A stretch of 48,807 nucleotides of DNA from CAYRLW01 sp964425215 (GTDB lineage: Bacteria; Spirochaetota; Spirochaetia; Treponematales; Breznakiellaceae), in assembly GCA_964425215.1 (NCBI GenBank), contig CAYRLW010000022.1:1-48807 (forward strand). Direction: 5' to 3'. The first letter of the stretch is position 1; each line of letters begins with the position of its first letter. Made by a program: the position numbers and the translations under genes. Below, piece by piece: positions 8,182 to 15,127 of this stretch. Below the pieces are notes generated by a model, which saw nothing but the letters and a program-made list of their open reading frames with translations, did no database searches and had not been told where the DNA came from.

Positions 8182-9659
8182 GCGAGCTCTTCCTCAAGTC
8201 GGGCGCGATGTAGCGTGAAGTGAAAATCCGCGCCTCCAGCGGCGTTGGCCTCGAACCACAGGCGCCCGCCATGGGCTTCCATTATGGTCCGCGATATCGA
8301 AAGCCCAACCCCCATGCCGGCCCGCTTCGTCGTGATGAAGGGCTGGAACAACTGGACCGCCACATCGGGATCAATCCCCGCCCCCGTATCGGAAACCGTG
8401 ACCTGGACATGATCCTCATCCAGCGTCGAGGCGGATATGGCCAGGTCCCGTGTCCCGCCGTCCTGCATGGCGTCCATGGCGTTTCGGATCAGGTTGAGCA
8501 GGACCTGCTGGATTTGAACCCTGTCAACGATGACGAGGTCAGCGGACGGATCGAGGGCGAACCGCACCTGAACGCCGTGCTCCCGCGCCCCGACCAGCGC
8601 CAGGGCGCTGGCCTCCTCGATGAGCGAGTGCAGGTTCTCGATCCGCCTTTCAGTCTCGCCCCGGGCGACGAACTCTCGCAGGCGCCGGATGATCACGCCG
8701 GCGCGCAGCGCCTGGTCAGCCGCCCGGTCCACGGCGTCGGAGACGCGATCGACCGACGCATTCTCCAAGCGAAGCAGTCGCCCCGCGCCCTTCAGGTAGT
8801 TGGTGATCGCGGTCAACGGCTGGTTCAGCTCATGGGCGAGCGCTGACGCCATTTCGCCGAGGGCCGTCAGACGCGACACCCGGATCAGGTCTGCCTGAAG
8901 CTCCTGCATCCTGGCCTCAGCCTGTTGGCGTTCCGTCAGATCCCGCACAAACCCGGTGAAGAAACGCCCCTCCTTGGTCCGCATCTCCCCGACCGCAAGT
9001 TCCAGAGGAAAGTCGGACCCGTCCTTGCGACGCCCGACCACGACGCGCCCTACGCCGACGATCCGGCGTTCTCCGGTCCGGTAATAGCGTTCAAGATAGC
9101 TGTCGTGCGCTTCGCGATGGGGCGTGGGCATCAAGAGGCTGACATTCTGCCCGATGGCTTCAGCCGCAGTCCACCCGAACAGCCGTTCTGCAGTGGGGCT
9201 GAAGGCTCGCATGGCCCCCTTCTCGTCGATAAGGATCATGGCGTCAGGCACGGTATCCAGAATCAACCGTAGATGGGTCTCGCGCGAGGAAAGCTCCTTC
9301 AGAACCCGTTGGAACCACTCGCCTCCCCAGGTGACGGCACCTGCGACGACGAGGAAGAGCGCGGCTTCCGCCAGATGCGGCTGACCGTCGCCCAGACACA
9401 GTCCCGTCGCGACGCCCAAGCTGGCGGCCAGGACGCCGGGCCAGACGCCGCCCAAGGCTGAGCCCGCCACTACGGCGGGCACAAAGACCAGAAAGGACAG
9501 CCGGGCGTCGAAAAGGGACGGCAGGCCCGCTCGCGCCCATGCGCCGATCAGGATCAGTACGAGAACCGTTGCGACCGCGAGCCAAGGCGAAGAGGGCCTT
9601 ACAAGGGGAGAAGACGAATGAAAGACGCGCATCGTCCGCTTTCTAGCCTTGTCCACCAA
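8178..9659 (-). CDS. fixL: FixL-type haem-PAS oxygen-sensing histidine kinase
   Basis: A 493-residue sensor kinase. Residues about 24-115 are hydrophobic, with several membrane segments (MASE/DUF4118-like). The PAS domain (about 125-245) has the FixL haem pocket: proximal His185 in AHDSYLERY and the distal regulatory Arg205 in VGVGRVV, 20 residues apart exactly as His200 and Arg220 in Bradyrhizobium FixL. The kinase core has phospho-acceptor His276 (ALAHELNQPL), the N box near 393 (RNAMDA), DTGAGID and GMGVGLSIS. Oxygen on the haem inhibits the kinase, and low oxygen permits phosphorylation of FixJ. The TTG start at 9659 follows a GGAGG; GTG at 9656 and ATG at 9632 are alternatives. Confidence 0.93.
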   Translation of the reverse strand: MVDKARKRTMRVFHSSSPLVRPSSPWLAVATVLVLILIGAWARAGLPSLFDARLSFLVFVPAVVAGSALGGVWPGVLAASLGVATGLCLGDGQPHLAEAALFLVVAGAVTWGGEWFQRVLKELSSRETHLRLILDTVPDAMILIDEKGAMRAFSPTAERLFGWTAAEAIGQNVSLLMPTPHREAHDSYLERYYRTGERRIVGVGRVVVGRRKDGSDFPLELAVGEMRTKEGRFFTGFVRDLTERQQAEARMQELQADLIRVSRLTALGEMASALAHELNQPLTAITNYLKGAGRLLRLENASVDRVSDAVDRAADQALRAGVIIRRLREFVARGETERRIENLHSLIEEASALALVGAREHGVQVRFALDPSADLVIVDRVQIQQVLLNLIRNAMDAMQDGGTRDLAISASTLDEDHVQVTVSDTGAGIDPDVAVQLFQPFITTKRAGMGVGLSISRTIMEAHGGRLWFEANAAGGADFHFTLHRARLEEELA

Positions 9660-9672
9660 TGGGCCGCGCCTC

Positions 9673-9690
9673 CGGAATTTCCCCTAGGGT
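9673..9690 (+). promoter_or_regulatory. Candidate FixJ-type binding site upstream of the alternative oxidase
   Basis: The intergenic region between fixL and the oxidase gene contains CGGAATTTCCCCTAGGGT, partly palindromic, about 102-119 bases before the oxidase start codon. The TTTCCC-TA core recalls FixJ target sequences in rhizobial fixK promoters. It partly overlaps the fixL ribosome binding site, so it most likely serves the rightward promoter. The call is by eye and from memory of the motif. Confidence 0.35.
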
Positions 9691-9791
9691 CAAGACCCGG
9701 ATACCGCGTTCAGTCCGCCCCTTCTACATCGGCCTCATCCTCTTTCGCCGGACGACCCGGCCCGGGACACCCGGTTTCAAGGACCAAGGCC

Positions 9792-10481
9792 ATGAGCGCC
9801 CCACTCGTCGATCTCTCCGTTCACCATCAGCCCAAGGGACTGTCGGACCGCGTCGCCTTCGGTTTCACCAAGCTCCTGCGCTTCTGCGCCGATACCTTCT
9901 TCGCCAAGCGATATGGACATCGCGCTGTCGTGCTGGAAACGGTCGCGGCTGTGCCCGGAATGGTGGGCGCCACCATCAACCATCTGAGCTGCCTGCGTCG
10001 GATGTGCGACGACCGGGGCTGGATCAAAACCCTGATGGACGAGGCCGAAAACGAACGCATGCACCTGATGACCTTCATCGAGATCTCGAAACCGACGCTG
10101 TTCGAGCGGTTCGTCATCGTCTCGGTCCAGTGGGTCTTCTACCTCTTCTTCTTTGGTCTCTATCTCGTGTCCAACAAGACAGCCCACCGGGTCGTCGGCT
10201 ATTTCGAGGAAGAAGCGGTGATCAGCTACACCCACTACCTCGCCGAAATTGACGAAGGGCGCTCGCCCAATGTCCCGGCCCCAGAAATCGCCAAACGCTA
10301 CTGGAGCCTTCCTGACACTGCGACCCTGCGCGACGTCGTCCTCGTCGTTCGCGCCGACGAGGCCCACCACCGGGACGTCAACCACGGCTACGCCAACGAG
10401 CTCGGGGGATTGCCGGTCCAGGCCGTGGCGCCCTGCCCCCCTCACGCTGCGCTGGAGCCGACTTGGAAGACTGCGGCCTGA
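9792..10481 (+). CDS. aox: Alternative oxidase (cyanide- and NO-insensitive quinol oxidase)
   Basis: A 229-residue di-iron quinol oxidase that reduces oxygen to water without pumping protons, bound on one leaflet of the inner membrane. All iron-ligand motifs are present: E49 (LET), E88 and H91 (NERMHL), the FEEEA block near 139-141, and E190 and H193 (RADEAHHRDVNH). A hydrophobic helix (about 108-126, VIVSVQWVFYLFFFGLYLV) corresponds to the membrane-dipping part. The ATG at 9792 is chosen because family homology begins soon after; the longer frame from 9618 has a low-complexity, unrelated N terminus. It is divergent from fixLJ and followed by a flavohaemoglobin gene after 161 bases, which suggests service in low oxygen or nitric oxide, where haem-copper oxidases fail. 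Confidence 0.95.
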   Translation: MSAPLVDLSVHHQPKGLSDRVAFGFTKLLRFCADTFFAKRYGHRAVVLETVAAVPGMVGATINHLSCLRRMCDDRGWIKTLMDEAENERMHLMTFIEISKPTLFERFVIVSVQWVFYLFFFGLYLVSNKTAHRVVGYFEEEAVISYTHYLAEIDEGRSPNVPAPEIAKRYWSLPDTATLRDVVLVVRADEAHHRDVNHGYANELGGLPVQAVAPCPPHAALEPTWKTAA

Positions 10482-10642
10482 CCTCGCCTCTCCTTCGAAC
10501 CGTCCGCCCCCCTCCCGCGCGCGGACATAAATGAAGCGCCGCGCGTGTCCGACCGACCTGAACCGGCTTGGCCACGCGCCAAAAATTCTGCGGCCTGAAC
10601 GACCGCGTTTTCCAGTTGCCAGTTTACCGAGGACACCTACTG

Positions 10643-11851
10643 ATGTCGCAAGCCCTCAGCGAGCGGACGGTCACGATCGTCAAAGCCACAGTTCCAGCCC
10701 TTGAGGCCCATGGCCTGGAAATTGTCCGGGAGATGTACGCCCGTATGTTCCAAAATCCTGAAATCCGCGACCTCTTCAATCAATCTCATCATGGGGACAG
10801 TGGCTCCCAACCCCGGGCGCTCACAGGCGCCATCCTCGCCTATGCCGCCAATATCGACAATCTCGGCGCGTTGACCGCCGCCGTTGAACGCATTGCGCAA
10901 AAGCACGTCGGGCTGCAGATCATGCCCGACCACTACCCCCATGTCGCCAGCGCCTTGCTGGGCGCTATCAGCCATGTCCTGGGCGAGGCTGCGACCGAAG
11001 ACGTGCTCGCGGCCTGGGGTGAGGCCTACTGGTTCCTCGCGAACATCCTCATCACACGCGAGGCGGCCCTGTACGAGAATCTCGCCGCCGCCGAAGGCGG
11101 ATGGAACGGCTGGCGCGCCTTCGAGGTCGCGGAAGTCCGGCCCGAAAGTTCGGTCATCACCTCCATCATCCTGCGGCCGGTCGATCGCGGACCGGTGTTG
11201 GCTCACAAGCCTGGGCAATACCTCACCTTCTGGCTTGACCTTCCGGGGCACTCACCGATCAAGCGCAACTATTCGATCTCCTCCGCACCGAACGGGGAGA
11301 CCTATCGGATCTCGGTGAAGCGGGAGCCGCATGGTCTCGCCTCGACCTGGCTCCACGAACACGCCCGGCCCGGCAAAATCCTCAAGGTCGGCGCGCCGGC
11401 GGGCGACTTCTTCCTGCCGGAGGATCCGCAACGTCCCATCGTGCTCCTGTCCGGCGGGGTCGGTCTGACCCCCATGGTTTCGATGCTGGAGACGCTGGCG
11501 GCCAGGCAATCGCAAGCCCAGGTCCACTATGTTCACGGCGCGCGCGATATCGCCTCCCACGCTATGGGCGATCATGTTCGGCAGCTCGCCGAGGCCATTC
11601 CCGCCAGCCGCAACACCGTCTTCTACGAAGACGCGCCGGAGGCCGCGAACCTGGCCGCCCACGTGCGGACGGGCCGAATAACTGGCGCCTGGCTGGCCTC
11701 GGAGACCCCGGTGGACAAGGCCGACTATTACCTGTGCGGCCCGCGCCCCTTCTTGCGCGCTCTGGTCTCTGAACTCGTCGCCATAGGGGTGTCCGCCGAT
11801 CGCATCCACTATGAGTTCTTCGGCCCTGCCGACGAAGCCCTGGCGGCCTGA
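10643..11851 (+). CDS. hmp: Flavohaemoglobin, nitric oxide dioxygenase
   Basis: A 402-residue flavohaemoglobin that turns nitric oxide and oxygen into nitrate using NAD(P)H. The globin domain (1-140) has B10 Tyr32, a Gln near 56 and proximal His88 (QKHVGLQI). The FAD domain has RNYSIS near 213, and the NAD domain has the glycine-rich LLSGGVGLTPM and a YLCGPRPFL block; the C-terminal YEFFGP is the family ending. Start ATG at 10643 follows a GAGGA element; in-frame sequence upstream is not globin-like. It follows the alternative oxidase in the same direction. NO removal plus an NO-insensitive oxidase makes a coherent stress module. No clear FNR or NsrR box was seen in the 161-base gap. Confidence 0.95.
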   Translation: MSQALSERTVTIVKATVPALEAHGLEIVREMYARMFQNPEIRDLFNQSHHGDSGSQPRALTGAILAYAANIDNLGALTAAVERIAQKHVGLQIMPDHYPHVASALLGAISHVLGEAATEDVLAAWGEAYWFLANILITREAALYENLAAAEGGWNGWRAFEVAEVRPESSVITSIILRPVDRGPVLAHKPGQYLTFWLDLPGHSPIKRNYSISSAPNGETYRISVKREPHGLASTWLHEHARPGKILKVGAPAGDFFLPEDPQRPIVLLSGGVGLTPMVSMLETLAARQSQAQVHYVHGARDIASHAMGDHVRQLAEAIPASRNTVFYEDAPEAANLAAHVRTGRITGAWLASETPVDKADYYLCGPRPFLRALVSELVAIGVSADRIHYEFFGPADEALAA

Positions 11852-12360
11852 GGGCCGCCCCGTCAACGCCTGCCGATGTCAGACGTCCTCAATCCGGCGC
11901 TCCTCGGATCCATGGCGCCGGTGATCGGGCGACTTACAGACCGTCGGAGCTCCATGGCGACAACTGCGTCATGTCGACGCTCAGTTACAAGGCGCCTGCG
12001 TCCGTTGTTGCTCACGTCTCAAACCTAGCGACTCTATTCGAGTAGGCGTTGAGGACGGAAACATGACCGCTTCCCATACGGAAAGAGGAAGCTGGGTCGC
12101 CTACGCGCCAGAAGCGGTCATGCGGACCATGCCGAAAAGACGACATTCCGTACGTGGATCAGAGGTCCGCTTTCGGGCGCGATGCCTGCTTCGCAAACCG
12201 ACCCGTCTCAGACATTGAAGCCTTTACCGTAAACGTCCCAGATTTGGGACGTAGCGGCCCCGTGCGGCTCGTTGAGCCGTCAGATCCATGACTGACCCGA
12301 TGACAAGTCGCCTTCAACCTAGTAGAGCGCGAGACGTCTATTTTCCGGGGGGGAGAAGTT
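11852..12360. other. Gene-free region with two hairpins
   Basis: No gene is supported in these 509 bases. Two hairpins lie close together: ACGTCCCA-gatt-TGGGACGT at 12233-12252 and CGGCTC-gtt-GAGCCG at 12265-12279. Neither has a T-tract, so they may be operators or RNA structures upstream of the IPTL-CTERM gene. The copy GTCCGCTTTCGGGC at 12165-12178 is the inverse of 7430-7443, and GCGCCAGAAGCGGTCAT at 12105-12121 recurs at 15051-15067. Confidence 0.5.
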
Positions 12361-12981
12361 GTGGGGCTTTCTAGGTTTTTCGTTCGCGTCGTCGTTTCCG
12401 CTTTCGCATTTGGCGCCTTCCTGACCAGCGCCGCTCAAGCGGGCTCTCTCACGTTCACCGGCGATGCCAGTGCGGGGTTCACGCGGTCCCCGACGATCAG
12501 CCAAGGTCAGTTCACCATTTTCAACTCGTATAATTCATGGGTCACATGGCGATATGTCATGCACACGTTCAGTGTGGATCAGACCGGCTTATACAACGCC
12601 ACGTCCACGACGGGCCCAGAGGTGAACACCACCTACATCCTGCGGGGTACGTTCGCACCGAACGATCTGGCGGACCCAACCACGCCACTGAGCAACTTTG
12701 TGGTAGGGGCGTTTAGCGGCACGACTACCGCCACCCTAACCAATGTCACCCTTACAGCGGGGCAACAATACACGGCGCTTGTGGTCTACAATCACCCGGC
12801 GCCACAGGGTCAGTTGAACACCTTCGAAATCACCGGCCCCGGAACCATCTGTAGCGGCGTTTGCGCCACGGCGGTCCCGACTGTATCAGAGTGGAGCATG
12901 ATCCTAATCGGACTCGTGCTGGCGAGCGGCGCGGCTGCCATAATCCAGCGTCGGCGAATGATAGCCAAGTCTAACGTATAG
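12361..12981 (+). CDS. IPTL-CTERM sorting-domain surface protein
   Basis: A 206-residue exported protein. It has a signal peptide (about 1-27, ending in SAAQAGS), a beta-rich, Thr/Asn/Ser-rich middle without recognised family, one probable disulfide (CSGVC near 168-172) and a C-terminal sorting tail: VPTVSEWSMILIGLVL, then small residues and the basic cluster QRRRM. That tail is the IPTL-CTERM signature, processed by a rhombo-/exosortase-related pathway not encoded in this window. The GTG start at 12361 sits behind a strong GGGGGGAGAAG ribosome site. A rho-independent terminator follows. It may be a surface or extracellular-matrix protein; its job is unknown. Confidence 0.8.
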   Translation: MGLSRFFVRVVVSAFAFGAFLTSAAQAGSLTFTGDASAGFTRSPTISQGQFTIFNSYNSWVTWRYVMHTFSVDQTGLYNATSTTGPEVNTTYILRGTFAPNDLADPTTPLSNFVVGAFSGTTTATLTNVTLTAGQQYTALVVYNHPAPQGQLNTFEITGPGTICSGVCATAVPTVSEWSMILIGLVLASGAAAIIQRRRMIAKSNV

Positions 12982-12996
12982 CCTGATACTCTAAGG

Positions 12997-13025
12997 GGCT
13001 CCGACTGGCGACTGTCGGAGCCTTT
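12997..13025 (+). terminator. Rho-independent terminator after IPTL-CTERM gene
   Basis: GGCTCCGAC (12997-13005) pairs perfectly with GTCGGAGCC (13014-13022) around an 8-base loop, followed by TTT. A second inverted repeat, GACCGGGC/GCCCGGTC at 13057-13082, follows just before the end of the converging integrase remnant and may terminate that strand. Confidence 0.75.
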
Positions 13026-13194
13026 CCGTGTCCGCTGTCCACCCTTAGGCGACGATGACCGGGCCCGCTTCCGAGCCCGGTCGTGGGTCACAGATCGATC
13101 TGTTCTGACATCTCCAGAGCGTCGTCCACCTCGATACCGAGGTACCTGACGGTGCTTTCCAGCTTCCTATGGCCGATGACGTGCCCCTGAGTTT

Positions 13195-14121
13195 TCATCC
13201 AGCGGCGACCAGAGTCCTTGGGTTAGTTACGCCACGCAGCGTGGGGTGAGCAACAGGCCGAGCCGCGCAGCTTTCATCCTGCGCAGCGGGTCGGCCTGTT
13301 GCGGTCAGACTGGCGGCAAAAGCCTCCGGGGTGAGGTAGCCGATCGATGAGTGCGGCCGGCGTGTGTTGTAGTCCAGCGCCCAGTCAGCGACCTTTTGGC
13401 GGGCGTGTTCGAGGCCGAAGAACAGGCTTTCGTTCAACAGTTCGTCGCGCATCCGCCCGTTGAAGGATTCCACAAACCCGTTCTGGGTCGGCTTGCCCGG
13501 CGCGATGTAGTGCCAGTCGACGCCATGATCCTGCGCCCAGGCCAGGATGGCGGTGGACGTGAACTCCGTGCCGTTGTCGCTGACGATCATGGCAGGACAG
13601 CCCCGCCGAGCGATCAGCGCGGTCAGCTCACGCGCGACGCGGCGTCCCGAGATCGAGGTGTCGGGGATCGCCGCCAGGCACTCGCGGGTAACGTCATCGA
13701 CCACGTTGAGAATGCGGAAGCGGCGGCCCGTGGCGAACTGGTCGTGCACAAAGTCCAGCGACCAACGGGCGTTCTGCCTGACCTCGACCAGGATCGGCGC
13801 CCGCGTGCCGATGGCGCGACGACGTGAGCGGCGCTTGCGCACCGTCAGGCCTTCCTCGCGATAGAGCCGGTAGATCCGGTTCTTGCCCGAAGGCTCGCCC
13901 TCACGCCGCAGCAGCACGAACAGCCGGCGATAGCCGAACCGTCGCCGCTCCACGGCCAACGCGCGCAACCGCTCCCGCAGCGCCGTGTCCGGCGGACGGC
14001 AGGAGCGATAGCGCACCGATTTTCGATCGGCCTTGATGATGAAGCAGGCCCGCCGCTCGCTGACGCCGAACGCCGCCTTCAGATGGGCGACGGCCTGGCG
14101 TATCGCTGCGGGCCCTACCAC
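13195..14121 (-). CDS. IS3-family transposase OrfB (DDE catalytic part)
   Basis: A 308-residue integrase-like catalytic protein of the IS3 family. An HTH-like domain (about 40-95) precedes the rve core: the first Asp in WSLDFVHD, the second in VSDNGTEF and the Glu in GFVESFNGRMRDE, then the usual YNTRRPHSSIGYLTP. It is made mainly as an OrfAB fusion through a -1 frameshift at the slippery A-AAA-AAG at 14121-14127, just before the end of orfA. The listed start is the first codon of the frame after the overlap. Confidence 0.93.
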   Translation of the reverse strand: MVGPAAIRQAVAHLKAAFGVSERRACFIIKADRKSVRYRSCRPPDTALRERLRALAVERRRFGYRRLFVLLRREGEPSGKNRIYRLYREEGLTVRKRRSRRRAIGTRAPILVEVRQNARWSLDFVHDQFATGRRFRILNVVDDVTRECLAAIPDTSISGRRVARELTALIARRGCPAMIVSDNGTEFTSTAILAWAQDHGVDWHYIAPGKPTQNGFVESFNGRMRDELLNESLFFGLEHARQKVADWALDYNTRRPHSSIGYLTPEAFAASLTATGRPAAQDESCAARPVAHPTLRGVTNPRTLVAAG

Positions 14122-14381
14122 TTTTTTGAGAGCAGATCGTTCAGCGCCGCTTTGTCGAGCATGGCGTCGGCCAGCAGGCGCTTCAGCTTTCCGTTCTCAT
14201 CTTCCAGGGCCCGGAGGCGCTGGGCGTCCGACACGCTCATCCCGCCGAACTTGGCTTTCCAGGCGTAGATCGTGCCCTCAGACACGCCGTGCTTGCGCGC
14301 CAGCTCGCCCGCTTTGGCGCCGGCCTCGTTCTCCCGCAGGATCCCGATGATCTGCTCTTCCGTGAATCTCGCTCGTTTCAT
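14115..14381 (-). CDS. IS3-family transposase OrfA (helix-turn-helix)
   Basis: An 88-residue OrfA with an HTH for terminal repeat binding (about 8-45, FTEEQIIGILRENEAG then HGVSEGTIYAWKAKFGG) and a leucine-zipper-like tail (LRALEDENGKLKRLLADAM) for multimerisation. It ends in LLSKKW at the slippery A run and overlaps OrfB by 7 bases in the -1 frame, the standard arrangement. Confidence 0.93.
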   Translation of the reverse strand: MKRARFTEEQIIGILRENEAGAKAGELARKHGVSEGTIYAWKAKFGGMSVSDAQRLRALEDENGKLKRLLADAMLDKAALNDLLSKKW

Positions 14382-15127
14382 TCCGTCCGTCCTTTCAAGG
14401 GCCGGACTCTAGCTCCGCATGGAGGAAATTCTCAGGGGCACGTCACCGAGCAGGAGCTGACAGGCGCGAAGGTTGCCGGTCTTCTTGTAGACGAGCGACA
14501 CCTTCGTGCGCCTGAGGCTGTGGGTCCCGTAGCCCTGCGGTTCAAGGTCGATCATCCGAACCCACCTATCGACGAGCCGGGCGTACTGCCGGGTGCCGAT
14601 GTGCTGGCCAGGCCGGCTACGGCTCGGGAACAGCCAGTCATCTTCACGCTCGCCGCGGACCTTCAGCCAAGCCGCGATCGCGTCTCGCGCAGGCTCCGTG
14701 ATCTCGAACGGCACCGGCGTTCCGGTCTTCTGCTGGATGATGATCGAACGCTGACGCAGCGCCCCGCCGGGCGCTACATCGCTGACCCGGAGCCGAACTA
14801 GGTCACAGGCCCGCAGCTTGGCGTCCAAGGCGCAGTTGAACATCGCAAGGTCGCGTACTCTCTTCGCGACCTTCAATTGCTGTCGAATGGCCCAGATGTG
14901 CTTCGGCTTCAGCGGCGCCTTGGGGCCGATCAGACGGCCGGCGTTCCAAGGGCGCTTGGGTTGAATGAACAAGTCAGACTGACGCATGGCCAACCTCCAC
15001 TCAGGTCGCCTCCCTGTCGCCGGTCATTCTACGCTCGCTGCAGCTGTTCAGCGCCAGAAGCGGTCATCGAAACTCAATCGGAATGCGGACATGCGCGATG
15101 CGACTGGGCCAGCCGCCATCACCGGTT

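Larger units (their letters stand above)
13177..14445 (-). mobile_element. IS3-family insertion sequence, 1269 bp, IS407-like
   Basis: Both ends are visible. The left end begins TGACGTGCCCCTGAG at 13177, and the right end is its inverse, finishing at 14445; the first 15 bases are identical and similarity continues a further ten. The element is flanked by direct CCGA copies at 13173-13176 and 14446-14449, a 4-base target duplication as is usual in the IS407 group of IS3. It contains orfA and orfB overlapping at an A6G slippery run. Both frames are open, so it may still be active. Confidence 0.93.
13088..14993 (-). pseudogene. Small tyrosine recombinase gene interrupted by an IS3-family element
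   Basis: The N-terminal part (14993 down to 14446) encodes a tyrosine recombinase with LRACDLVRLRVSDV, a THSLRRTK box (His-x-x-Arg) and ends at CQLLLG. The C-terminal part resumes at 13172 and runs to a TGA at 13088-13090, encoding GHRKLESTVRYLGIEV with the catalytic Tyr. Removing the element and one copy of the 4-base duplication restores a single 633-base frame of 210 residues with no other lesion. The insertion is therefore probably recent and inactivated the recombinase. Proteins of this short type are often called phage-type or pseudo-integrases lacking the arm-binding domain. Confidence 0.9.

Noticed and set aside
9618..9791. In-frame N-terminal extension of the alternative oxidase
   Set aside because: Overlaps the fixL start and promoter, and its sequence is unlike any oxidase N terminus.
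10482..10642. FNR/FixK or NsrR box before hmp
   Set aside because: No TTGAT-N4-ATCAA or comparable dyad found by eye.
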